DNA of 64,000 nt. Source: Chloropicon primus. Lineage: Eukaryota > Chlorophyta > Chloropicophyceae > Chloropicales > Chloropicaceae. Under the pieces are notes generated by a model, which searched no databases, was not told where the DNA came from, and saw only the letters and a list, made by a program, of their open reading frames with translations. The first letter of the stretch is position 1; every line of letters starts with the position of its first letter. This document shows, in pieces, positions 18,615 through 27,153 of this stretch. The stretch is taken from positions 620,001-684,000 of the forward strand of contig CP060760.1 of NCBI GenBank assembly GCA_023205875.1, in the 5' to 3' direction. The position numbers and the translations under genes are program-made.

Positions 18615-21179
18615 ATGGAGGGCAGAGGGTCGAGGAAGGAGGAGATGGAGTCGCCGGCCTCCTCCCGATCCTTCTCTTCCTTCTCCTCGTCGTCCCTGAG
18701 CAGGACCATCCTGAAGCTGCCGAAGAACATAAGCAAGTCCCTCAAAGTGACTTTCGAGCAGATTGCGCACAAGAAGGAGAGCAAAGTACGACGGAAGGCG
18801 TCCGTGAATCTGTTCCAGGCGCTCACCGCGATGAAGAAGGGCCTGCAGGTGTGGAAGCTGCCGCACAGGCACAAGCTGGTGGGGAAGGCCCACATGTGCT
18901 TCCTCAGGCTCTCCAGCGACGAGAAGTTTTTGTACTGGTACAGTCACAAGAACAAGTCAGAGGTCACGGTGTACGTGGACCAAATCGTGGAGGTGGTTGC
19001 CGACCTTCCGAGCGATTTGAGCTCCTGGAAGGGCTACAGCGAATCCTTGGCTTTCACGGTGTACTTTCAGGTTGGGATCTCGCCGGGGCGCCGGGACTCG
19101 CCCACGGCGAGCTCCAGGGACCCGGGGAGCGGGGGCGTTGGGAACGTGACCTTCGTTTGCAAGAACGAGATGGAGCACAGAATATTCACGAGCGTGTTGA
19201 GGATACTGCACGAGGTCGCCAACCACAGCGGCGCGAGCTTGCTTTCATCGGCCAGGGAGCAGAAGACGCCGAGCGCGACGGCGGGGGGGGGTGGGCACCA
19301 CCGGGCCAAGTCCCTCTTGCCTCCCGACGTAATGACTTCGGAGATCGGCTCGATCTTGAAGGGCTTGGGTGCGAGGGCAGGGGAATCGAAATCCGCCATC
19401 GAGTCCTCGCTGACCCCGGCGGGACTCAAGTTCAGCGCCTCCGACTTGACCAGGAAACTTACCTTTGACGAGGCCGAGATGCTGGAGAGCTCCAGCGTTT
19501 TGGACGACGCAGCGCCATCCGTTTCGGACGTCTCCAACCTCGATTCCAGGGCGGTGGAGGTCTCGGAGAGCACCGCCAGCTTCCAGGACGGGGGCAGGGT
19601 GATCGCGGACCTGTGGGTCTGGGGCAGGGATATGGACAAGGTCGGGAACTGCGTTTCAGATCAGATGTTCCCCGCCCTCCTTCACGGCCAGAAGACTCTT
19701 GACGCGTTTCAGATCGCGTGCGGCGAGCACCACGTCGTAATTATTGACGAGTTTGGCTCCGTCTACACGTGGGGATTCTCGGGGGCGGGCCAGCTTGGGC
19801 ACGGCGCCCCCGTCGAAAGTTACGGGCCCATGCAAGTGAAGGCCTTTGAGGGAAGCGTGGTGACCCAGGTGAGCTGCGGGACCACCACAACTGCGGCGAT
19901 TACCGAGAAGGGGGAGGCGTTCTTCTGGGGACAGCCGATGTACTCCTTGAGCAAGCCCACGTGGTACCCCAAACTTCTTGACACTGGCAAGCACAGAGTG
20001 AAACAGATCTCGTGCGGCGCCTATCACTTTGCGATGTGCACGCTCGATGGAAAGGTCCTGACGTGCGGGGGGGGCAAGTTCGGCGCGCTTGGCCACGGCT
20101 CGCTGGACAACTGCCTGAAGCCCAAGGTCGTGGAGGCGCTTGAGATATACAGCGTGGAGCAAGTGTCGTGCGGAGTGTGGCACACGTGCGTGGTGCTGAG
20201 AAGGAAGGGGGAGAGGAAGCAGGGAAGCAAAAAGTATTTTGGGGAAGTTTATGGCTGGGGGGACAATTCGGTCGGACAGCTCGGATATAAGGAACCGAGG
20301 ATGATCACGCTGCCCCTGTGGATCAGAGGGCTGAAGGACATAGACGTCAGGGCGGTGGAGTGCGGGAGGCATCACACCCTCGCGGTCACGGAGGGGGGCC
20401 TCCTGTACTCCTGGGGGTCAAACCGATCCGGCCAGCTGGGCAGAAAGCTGGGCGCGGACGAGTCTGGACACGAGCCGGGCCTGGTGGATTTGAAGGGTCA
20501 CGTCGTGACCGAGATCTCTGCCGGGATGGATCACAACCTAGTCATCGCGCTGAAGGGAAACCAATCCCTCCTCTACTCTTGGGGCTGCGGGGACCACGGG
20601 TGCCTGGGCCTCGGAGACTCCCGGTCCGTCAGCCTGCCCACGCAAGTCCAGAGGCTCGCGAGGAAGACAGTCGTGAGCGTGGCGTGCGGGGCGAACACAA
20701 GCTGCGCCATGGTGGAGCACCACTTCCAGAAGGAAATGGAGAGGGCGGACAAGTGCAAGCAGTGCGGGAGAAAGCTCTCTTCCGGGATCAGGAATCAGAA
20801 AAAGAGCTGCGCCAGGTGCAGGGTGGTGTTCTGCAAGCAGTGCGTCAAGCAATATGGTTTGCTCAAGCCGCTCCTGCCGTACAATGCGCTGCCGAACGTG
20901 AGTCCAGTGAGGCAGCCCAAGTGCCCCAACGTGTGCCTCGAGTGCAGGGACATTCTGATGGAGGCACAGCTCACGACAAAGTACCACTCGCAAGACATGC
21001 AGCAGAGAAGGCTCAAGCAGGCCAGGGCGCCGTTGGCTCCCAAGTACGTGTCCGTGGCACCGGAGAGGACGATCGCCGACCTGGAGAAGGAGCTCCGGGC
21101 CGCGCACGAGGAAATACTGGTGCTCAAGGGGCGACTCCGACAGCAGGGAAGGCCAGAGGAGAGTAACTCTCGCGAATGA
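18615..21179 (+). CDS. PRAF-type PH-RCC1-FYVE protein
   Basis: Single-exon, 854 aa. Domain order fits the plant PRAF family. A PH-like domain lies near residues 75-205 (KGLQVWKLPHRHKLVGKAHM). Seven-bladed RCC1 repeats lie near 330-705 (e.g. VYTWGFSGAGQLGHG and LYSWGSNRSGQLGRK). A FYVE-type zinc finger lies near 715-775, with the Cys pairs CKQC, CARC and CKQC and a final CLEC. A short C-terminal coiled coil follows. The finger has CARCRVVFCKQC in place of the usual R-K/R-H-H-C-R core, so phosphoinositide binding may be altered. PRAF proteins act as exchange factors or scaffolds on membranes; in plants some govern polarity. The family is a strong marker of the green lineage. Confidence 0.9.
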   Translation: MEGRGSRKEEMESPASSRSFSSFSSSSLSRTILKLPKNISKSLKVTFEQIAHKKESKVRRKASVNLFQALTAMKKGLQVWKLPHRHKLVGKAHMCFLRLSSDEKFLYWYSHKNKSEVTVYVDQIVEVVADLPSDLSSWKGYSESLAFTVYFQVGISPGRRDSPTASSRDPGSGGVGNVTFVCKNEMEHRIFTSVLRILHEVANHSGASLLSSAREQKTPSATAGGGGHHRAKSLLPPDVMTSEIGSILKGLGARAGESKSAIESSLTPAGLKFSASDLTRKLTFDEAEMLESSSVLDDAAPSVSDVSNLDSRAVEVSESTASFQDGGRVIADLWVWGRDMDKVGNCVSDQMFPALLHGQKTLDAFQIACGEHHVVIIDEFGSVYTWGFSGAGQLGHGAPVESYGPMQVKAFEGSVVTQVSCGTTTTAAITEKGEAFFWGQPMYSLSKPTWYPKLLDTGKHRVKQISCGAYHFAMCTLDGKVLTCGGGKFGALGHGSLDNCLKPKVVEALEIYSVEQVSCGVWHTCVVLRRKGERKQGSKKYFGEVYGWGDNSVGQLGYKEPRMITLPLWIRGLKDIDVRAVECGRHHTLAVTEGGLLYSWGSNRSGQLGRKLGADESGHEPGLVDLKGHVVTEISAGMDHNLVIALKGNQSLLYSWGCGDHGCLGLGDSRSVSLPTQVQRLARKTVVSVACGANTSCAMVEHHFQKEMERADKCKQCGRKLSSGIRNQKKSCARCRVVFCKQCVKQYGLLKPLLPYNALPNVSPVRQPKCPNVCLECRDILMEAQLTTKYHSQDMQQRRLKQARAPLAPKYVSVAPERTIADLEKELRAAHEEILVLKGRLRQQGRPEESNSRE

Positions 21180-21200
21180 AAAATAGTTTCTGATTTACTC

Positions 21201-21455
21201 TTACTTTCTCCCTTTCAACACCGCGCTCAGCTCGGTCATGAGACTGAGACCGGACGGCCCAGGCCCTCCCAGCCTCTGTGGCCTCTTCTCAGGTTCCTCT
21301 TGCCTGTTCGTGTCGTCCAGCACGACGACGTCGGCTTCCTCCTCCGCTCTCGCTCGCGCCGCAACCCATTCCTTGGACGGCAGACGCCTCCCTCCGCGGG
21401 ACCTCGGCCTCCTCCGTCTCCTCAGGGTAGGACCCTCCTCCTCCTCGCTTGCCAT
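21201..21455 (-). CDS. Small Arg/Glu-rich 84-aa ORF
   Basis: ORF from ATG 21455 to TAA, starting MASEEEEGPTLRRRRRPRSR and ending in a hydrophobic-helical tail (LSLMTELSAVLKGRK). Its stop lies 21 bp from the end of PRAF. Its start is only 75 bp from the start of the next plus-strand gene, so a shared compact promoter would be needed. There is no recognised family. It could be a real nuclear micro-protein or a chance ORF in GC-rich sequence. Confidence 0.35.
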   Translation of the reverse strand: MASEEEEGPTLRRRRRPRSRGGRRLPSKEWVAARARAEEEADVVVLDDTNRQEEPEKRPQRLGGPGPSGLSLMTELSAVLKGRK

Positions 21456-21530
21456 GGACCACCGAGGAGCCAGCGACGAGCGTTACTCTCTCCTGCGAAA
21501 CATAACCGATCTCGTCCGTCGGCCGATGCG

Positions 21531-22790
21531 ATGGAGGAGAGAAGGAGCGGAAGGAAGAGGCGACGCGCGTCGACGTCGGGTGGGGGTGCGGGGGATAACC
21601 CGTATGCACGGCAGTTCAATGCCTCCGTCGGGAAGGCGAAGAGATCTCCGAAACTTCACAGGACGTCCCCTGGCCTGTTCGGAGTGAGCGAAGGGACAGT
21701 GCTCGAGCTGAAGAAGGTCCAAGAGCTCAAGGAGCCCGTGGTGGTTTTGCCTCCCTCGATTGGGTTCCTCAAGCGCGTGAGCTCTCTGACGGAGGACAGG
21801 GAAGCGATGGAGCAGTTCATTGAGGAGGCGAGGGTGGACACCGTCGTGCCGAGTCTGTCGCCGAGCGAAAGGGTGCGGGTCTTTGGTCGGCGGGCATTCG
21901 AGGACGACGAGGAGGGCGCCAAGCCGAAAGGAAAGCGGCAGAGGCCACCCACGAGCGCCAATGATCTCCAGGACGTTCCCGTTCTCTGCGTCCCTTCTGT
22001 CGCGGTCATCGGGCCGAGGCCGAGGCCGACCTCCGCGGCGGCGGCGACGCCGAGGGTTGGGCCGACGAGGGTTGGGCCGACCTCGCCCGCGGCCACGTCG
22101 ACCGACAAGGGGTTCGTCCTGACCGACGAGCAGAGGAGAAGGTACAGGCAGCTGAGGCACTCGAACTGCATGATGGAAGTTGTAAAACTGGCAAACGAGC
22201 TCGACCAAGCGCTTGAGGAGTTGGACTTGACCAGAGCCACCCTGGTTCTGGCCTACCTTGACACTCTGGGCAACAACCTCACGCACGAGATGATCCAGAT
22301 CGCCGAGCTGGGGACGAAGCTCTGCAAGGCGTTGCGCATCGTAAGCGCCGGCGGATCGGAGTCCTTGCCAGACGAGGAGAGGATCAGGCACCAAGTCTTG
22401 AGGTCCGCGGCGGAGAAGATCACTCGAACTTGCGTCACGGTGCTGGAAAACTCCGCGAGATTGATGATCAGGGGGACCACGTACTCTCACAACGTTCTCG
22501 ACATCCTCCTCACAGATGCAGCGATGAGCCTGGAGCATGGTAAGCGGCGCTCCATAAAACGATCCCGCGGGGATCCGCTTCGTCCCTCCCCGAGCGATGC
22601 CGCTGACGCTACTCTCGTCCTCCCTGCAGGAAACCGCGACGGGCCGACGACCGATGCTCTTCCCCCGGAGGAGCAGATGGCGAGAGACCTCCGCCACGAA
22701 AGGAAGGGGGGCGAGAGCAACCCGACAGGCAAGTGGAAAAGGTTCATGAAGCGAGTCCCGTCATCCACACATAACAACAACAACTTGTAA
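21531..22790 (+). CDS. LEDGF/IBD-like nuclear protein with a stop-free 90-bp intron
   Basis: Starts MEERRSGRKRRRAST. The first 200 residues are basic and Pro/Ser-rich. Residues about 205-315 form a helical domain whose spacing resembles the integrase-binding (TFIIS-N-like) domain of LEDGF. The core ELDLTRATLVLAYLDTLGNN is followed by a THEMIQIAELGTKLCKALRI helix and a third helix. I propose an intron at 22540-22629 (GTAAGC to CTGCAG). It is exactly 90 bp, has no in-frame stop, and splices CAT-G to GA-AAC. The spliced protein is 389 aa and the unspliced one 419 aa. The tail is polar with an Asn run. A chromatin or elongation role is inferred from the domain resemblance, which needs a profile search. 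Confidence 0.6.
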   Translation: MEERRSGRKRRRASTSGGGAGDNPYARQFNASVGKAKRSPKLHRTSPGLFGVSEGTVLELKKVQELKEPVVVLPPSIGFLKRVSSLTEDREAMEQFIEEARVDTVVPSLSPSERVRVFGRRAFEDDEEGAKPKGKRQRPPTSANDLQDVPVLCVPSVAVIGPRPRPTSAAAATPRVGPTRVGPTSPAATSTDKGFVLTDEQRRRYRQLRHSNCMMEVVKLANELDQALEELDLTRATLVLAYLDTLGNNLTHEMIQIAELGTKLCKALRIVSAGGSESLPDEERIRHQVLRSAAEKITRTCVTVLENSARLMIRGTTYSHNVLDILLTDAAMSLEHGKRRSIKRSRGDPLRPSPSDAADATLVLPAGNRDGPTTDALPPEEQMARDLRHERKGGESNPTGKWKRFMKRVPSSTHNNNNL

Positions 22791-22988
22791 GAAGAAGAAG
22801 AACGACGCCTTAGATTGATCCCTCTCTCTCATGATGCCATGCTGCTGCCATGCTGACATGCTGCGTAACGTCCAGGGCTGCTGCTGCTGGCGATTCATTA
22901 AAGATCGATCATCAGAGCAAAGGCGAGGGCGAGGGGGGCGAGCGAGGCGACAGGAAGAGGAGGGGAGCGAGGCGCGTCGACACCAAGA
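22791..22988. promoter_or_regulatory. Upstream region with CGTAACG
   Basis: Short intergenic region before the next plus-strand gene. It holds one CGTAACG copy at 22864-22870, about 119 bp before the ATG. Confidence 0.4.
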
Positions 22989-23293
22989 ATGGCTGCTGCT
23001 GCGGGTCCTGCTGCTGTCGCGAAAAGGAAGAAGGGCTCCTCGGCCGGCAGTGGGAAGAAGGAAGACACACGTCTGTTACACGATCGCGGCGGCTTGGCGG
23101 AGGCGAGCGAGGACGACAGTGGCGAGGATCAAGACCACTTGGAGTTCCCAAAGCACGCGAAGCGTTTCAGATCCGGATCCAGCTTTTGCGGCTCGAAGGA
23201 TTGGCGTGGCGTGGCCTTGGATCTTCAGGAGAAGGTAAGCCCAGCGCGTTTCATGCCCAGCAACACAGAAAACGCCCCAAAGAGAGAGAGGGA

Positions 23294-23337
<44 letters not shown>

Positions 23338-24288
23338 TGCTGACGAGCTTCCTTTGTTGCACGTCGCAAGGTGGTGCTCCTCCAGTCTATCCTGGATCGC
23401 ATGGCCCCCTTGCTGGTGGGCCTTCACAATATTGATCTGAACCGAGACCGGACGGAGTCTTCTCTGTCCCTGCCAGCAAGGTGTCAGACCAGGTCGGCCA
23501 GCGCCGACAAGAATGCCATGGTGGATCACCTCCTGGAGCTCCTGCACAGCTCCGGGGTGCAGGAGCTCCAGGAGGTGAAGCCAGATGGGGCCTCGGACCT
23601 CCCCGATCCGATGGACCACTACGACTACGAGTGCAAGCTCAGAGCCTTTGAGGAGGTTCTGTGGCTTCTCCCAACCTACTGGAACGTGCCGAACCTGATG
23701 GAGCTGTCCATCATCCACCTCGAGGCCAGCGCAAGGGACATCGCGGAAGACTTGCTGCAGGAGAAGGACGACGTGTCCTCCACGGAGGCCAAGACAGCCA
23801 GAATCGTGTCCCTGATCCTGCACCTGGCGGGGCTGGTGTGCTCGCACGACCCCTTCGAGAACGAGATGGACGACGTGCAGCAGATTCACGCGGTGAAGGA
23901 GTCTTGCGTCAACATCTTAAGAGCCCTCGGGACCCACCCCATCATCAACCTCCAGATCATCCAGTGCTTCGTGAAGCAGCTCTTGGCCAGGGCCACTGCC
24001 GCTTTGGACAGTCAGACCGCGTCTCACCACGTCTTCGTCGAAGGTTTTTACTGGATACTCCACACCCTGGAGATGACTCTGGAGAAAGAGATGTGCCTGG
24101 ACGATCCGCTCACCATCTCAAAGTGGTCCACGGTCCAGGACGTGACGCAGAACATCCTGCAGCTCGAGATCGCCCTGCTGGACGACAACAACGCCCTGAG
24201 CAGAAACATCTTGTTCATGGGAAAGTGGAAGGAGATTCTGAAGCGGTTCTCCGTGTACTTTCTCGTCAAGTGCAACCATCATCCTTAA
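22989..24288 (+). CDS. Helical protein of unknown family, two exons
   Basis: Exon 1 is 22989-23234 and exon 2 is 23371-24288, 387 aa. The 136-bp intron (GTAAGC donor, GCAAG acceptor, phase 0) contains a long (GA)n tract. The first 70 residues are Ala/Lys/Ser/Asp-rich and look disordered. The rest is alpha-helical throughout, with Leu-rich amphipathic helices (e.g. YECKLRAFEEVLWLLPTYW and HPIINLQIIQCFVKQLLAR). This resembles ARM/HEAT-like or helical-bundle scaffolds. No catalytic motif is visible and I do not recognise the family. Confidence 0.7.
23281..23335. repeat. (GA)n tract inside an intron
   Basis: A near-perfect GA dinucleotide run of about 50 bp within the single intron of the preceding gene. 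It is likely polymorphic in length. Confidence 0.85.
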
Positions 24289-24355
24289 AAACACAATACT
24301 TTACAAAAAGGGCCTTGCTTACTTTATTCTATCCACGGTCGTGGCCAAGGCTAGA

Positions 24356-24985
24356 CTAGACGCTCTCCGCAGGACTGGACTCCGCGCCGGAACTGCTGGA
24401 ACTGCTGTCTGAGCTCGAAGTGCTGGTGCTGGTGGTGCTGGTGCTGCTGGAGCTCACACTCCTCGACAACGATTCTTCACCACTTGCAGTCGATCCTTTC
24501 GTGACGCCCGCTCCGTTCCCTTCCTCCTGCAGGGCAACGAGTGTGTCCCTCCTGCAGATTGGACAAGTTGGTCGCCTTATTCCGAGCCACGCGTCAATGC
24601 AAACCTTGTGAAACGTGTGGTGACACACTGGCAGCGACCTGATGAGATCTCCGTCCTGGAACTGTTCGAAGCAGACGGTGCACTCGTCGTCTTCCATCGT
24701 AGAGCTGTCGAAGGTGAGCTCACGGATTTTCTTCAGCACGGAGGACTTCAAAGATGACGACCTTCTTCGATTCCTCGCCCTCGGCTCACCGCCACCAGAG
24801 CCAGCCTCGCCCTCCCTCCCAGCTTCCACGTCCAATCCTCCTGCCTGCACCCTGTTCCGCCTTCGCCTGTTCCACCACAGGAAAGCTCTGCTCTTGAAGT
24901 GGACGCATACTCTGTAGGTCGTCAAGAAGATAATGAGTCCAAGAAAAGGTTGCAAGAAACCAAAGATCTCCTCACCGAGAGACAT
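24356..24985 (-). CDS. Membrane-anchored RING-H2 E3 ubiquitin ligase
   Basis: Single-exon, 209 aa. A hydrophobic segment near residues 8-25 (IFGFLQPFLGLIIFLTTY) forms one membrane anchor. It is followed by a basic, Ser-rich linker. A complete RING-H2 finger lies near residues 100-145: CTVCFEQF, then CHHTFHKVCIDAWLG, then CPICRRD, with the Cys-His-His-Cys order of the ATL-like class. The C-terminal 55 residues are almost all Ser and Thr with a few acids. It should transfer ubiquitin from an E2 to membrane-associated targets, which cannot be predicted. Confidence 0.85.
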   Translation of the reverse strand: MSLGEEIFGFLQPFLGLIIFLTTYRVCVHFKSRAFLWWNRRRRNRVQAGGLDVEAGREGEAGSGGGEPRARNRRRSSSLKSSVLKKIRELTFDSSTMEDDECTVCFEQFQDGDLIRSLPVCHHTFHKVCIDAWLGIRRPTCPICRRDTLVALQEEGNGAGVTKGSTASGEESLSRSVSSSSTSTTSTSTSSSDSSSSSSGAESSPAESV

Positions 24986-25877
24986 ATAACGAGTTGTCTT
25001 GCTTGCTTGCTTGTACGTTTAACCAACAACTGCGATACCCCTCGTCCACCGGTACCGCTTCTAAGTTGTTGCTGGCCCTTTGGGTCCTTCCTTCCCCTTT
25101 TCTCTCTGTCTCCACCAAAAAAGATCCGTAAAGCGTTCACGTGCTTCGCTCTGAGGAGGAGTAATGGAGTAATCAATCGTCAGCAACAGGTGAATGTGAT
25201 GCAGGAAGAGACCACGAAAAAGAACGCCCATCCATCATCTGGCACCAGCATCCCCTTCCTCTTCACTTTGCCCTCCACCATGACCATCAATGGGCTACCT
25301 CATCCCTTTCCCACTGCGCAAGTGAGGCAGTGGGCCTCCTCCTCCATCCATCAAAGGACTCTTCTCTTTGGAAGGAGCAAGATCCAGTGGAAGAGACCAT
25401 GCAAGACACAAAGCCCTCCCAATCCTCCCTCCCCGCCATCATCATCATCATCATCGCCTCCCTCCTCCTCCTCCTCCTCCTCCTCCTCCGCCATCCACCA
25501 AAGGACTCTTCTCTTTGGAAGGAGCAGGTGGAAGTACAAGGAGCAAGATCCAATGGAAGGAGCAAGATCCAGTGGAAGAGACTATGCAAGACGCAAAGCC
25601 CTCCCAATCCTCCCTCCCCGCCATCATCATCATCATCATCATCGCCTCCTCCTCCTCCTCCTCCTCCTCCTCCGCCATCCACCAAAGGACTCTTCTCTTT
25701 GGAAGGAGCAGGTGGAAGTACAAGGAGCAAGATCCAATGGAAGGAGCAAGATCCAGTGGAAGAGACTATGCAAGACGCAAAGCCCTCCCAATCCTCCCTC
25801 CCCGCCATCATCATCATCATCATCATCGCCTCCCTCCTCGCCGATCGCCAAAAATCGGAGGAGAAGAGAGAGGAGGA
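24986..25877. promoter_or_regulatory. Long divergent region occupied partly by a tandem repeat
   Basis: This 892-bp region lies between the RING-H2 gene (minus) and ARP6 (plus). The right half (25348-25851) is a tandem repeat described separately. The left half has no ORF that I can support. No CGTAACG copy was seen. Confidence 0.45.
25348..25851. repeat. 184-bp tandem repeat ahead of ARP6
   Basis: Three head-to-tail copies begin at about 25348, 25495 and 25679. Copies 2 and 3 are almost identical with period 184 bp. Copy 1 is 147 bp because about 37 bp are missing. Each unit contains CATCAT and CTCCTC triplet runs and a smaller internal duplication (AGGAGCAAGATCCAATGG next to AGGAGCAAGATCCAGTGG). 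The array ends about 26 bp before the ARP6 start codon, so it occupies the promoter and leader of that gene. Confidence 0.9.
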
Positions 25878-27092
25878 ATGGCGACGGTGGTGGTGGTAGA
25901 CAATGGCGCCGGGACGGTGAAGGCGGAGAGTGCGAGTGCGGAGGGACCCTTGCGGTTCACGAATGCGGCCGGGAAGTCGCGCGGGGAGAGCTTCACGAGG
26001 TACGGGGACTTTTCCCAGGTGAAGGACATCACGGGGCTCGCGCTGCGACGGCCTCACGAGCGAGGGTACCTTTGTAACGCGGACCTCGAGAAGGAGATCT
26101 GGTCGTTCATCTTCAAGAGCAGGCTTAGGATAAGTCCGAGGGAGAGCGGTCTGCTGGTGACGGAGCCTCTGCTGAACCTTCCGGCGTGCCAGGCGGCGGC
26201 GGAGCAGCTCGTGTTCGAGGACTTTGGCTTCCACTCGTACTACGCGTGCAGTTCCCAGCAGCTCGCTGCACGGGGCCACTTCGAGGCCTCGAGAGGGTCG
26301 TCGGATGCCAGCGCGGCGGACACGGGGCTCGTTGTGGACCTCGGCCATTCCTTCACGAGCGCCGTCCCGGTGTTTGACAACCGGGTGCTGAACTACGGGG
26401 TGAGGCGGCTGGATTTCGGCGGGAAAGCAGCCACCAACCTTCTCAAGGAGGTGGTCTCTTACCGGTCCCTGAACGTGATGAACGAGCCCTACATCGTGGA
26501 GATCATGAAGGAGGATACTTGCTTCGTGTCTCAGGACGCCGTGAACGACTTGAGGGCGGCCCAGCAGTCCAAAAAATCTTTCTCTCTGGACTACGTGCTG
26601 CCTGACGGAATGACAGTTTTCCGGCCTCGCGTCAAGACGGAGGAGGACAATGAGAACTTGACCAAGGGCTTCAAGAATCCGAGGCACGCGCCGCAAGTCG
26701 CTTGCTTGACTCACGAGAGGTTCATGGTCCCGGAGGTGTACTTCAACCCCTCCGACGTGGGGCTGAACCAGGCAGGCATCGCGGAGCTTGTGCTGCAGTC
26801 GTGCGAGTGCGTCGACCCCATTCTGCAGCCCTTGCTCCTCTCCAACGTCCTCCTCGTCGGCGGAGGGTCCCTGCTGCCCGGACTCGTGGATCGCTTCAGG
26901 ACCGAGTTGAGGAAGGTTGCACCGATAGACTGCCCGATCAATGTCTGGCACTCTCCAGAACGAGCCATCACGTCTGCTTGGTTCGGAGGGAAGGCGGTGG
27001 TGGACTCGGGGGAGTACGCGTCCAAGGCCATGACTAGACAAGAGTATCAGGAGCACGGCTGCGACCCAACGAGGAGAAAGTTCATCTCTTGA
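25878..27092 (+). CDS. ARP6: Actin-related protein 6 (SWR1/SRCAP complex)
   Basis: Single-exon, 404 aa, close to the 396 aa of human ARP6. ARP6 is a core subunit of the SWR1 remodeller, which puts histone H2A.Z into nucleosomes. Matching signatures are VVVDNGAGTVKAE at the N-terminus, DITGLALRRPHERGYL, SGLLVTEPLLNLPACQ, VVDLGHSFTSAVPVF, PEVYFNPSDVGLNQAGI and the C-terminal MTRQEYQEHGCD, which aligns with the VTREDYEENG end of human ARP6. The start at 25878 is the first ATG after the upstream repeat. The frame is open into the repeat, but that part is CT/CAT simple sequence and is not counted. Confidence 0.9.
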   Translation: MATVVVVDNGAGTVKAESASAEGPLRFTNAAGKSRGESFTRYGDFSQVKDITGLALRRPHERGYLCNADLEKEIWSFIFKSRLRISPRESGLLVTEPLLNLPACQAAAEQLVFEDFGFHSYYACSSQQLAARGHFEASRGSSDASAADTGLVVDLGHSFTSAVPVFDNRVLNYGVRRLDFGGKAATNLLKEVVSYRSLNVMNEPYIVEIMKEDTCFVSQDAVNDLRAAQQSKKSFSLDYVLPDGMTVFRPRVKTEEDNENLTKGFKNPRHAPQVACLTHERFMVPEVYFNPSDVGLNQAGIAELVLQSCECVDPILQPLLLSNVLLVGGGSLLPGLVDRFRTELRKVAPIDCPINVWHSPERAITSAWFGGKAVVDSGEYASKAMTRQEYQEHGCDPTRRKFIS

Positions 27093-27153
27093 TATGCCGA
27101 CGGTGACCACGTGGAGAGAGAACTCCTGTACACAAGTATATTGTATTGCTATT

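Noticed and set aside
25287-27110. 607-codon minus-strand ORF through ARP6 and the upstream repeat
   Set aside because: It is the antisense shadow of ARP6 joined to triplet repeats that encode runs of Met, Gly and Arg.
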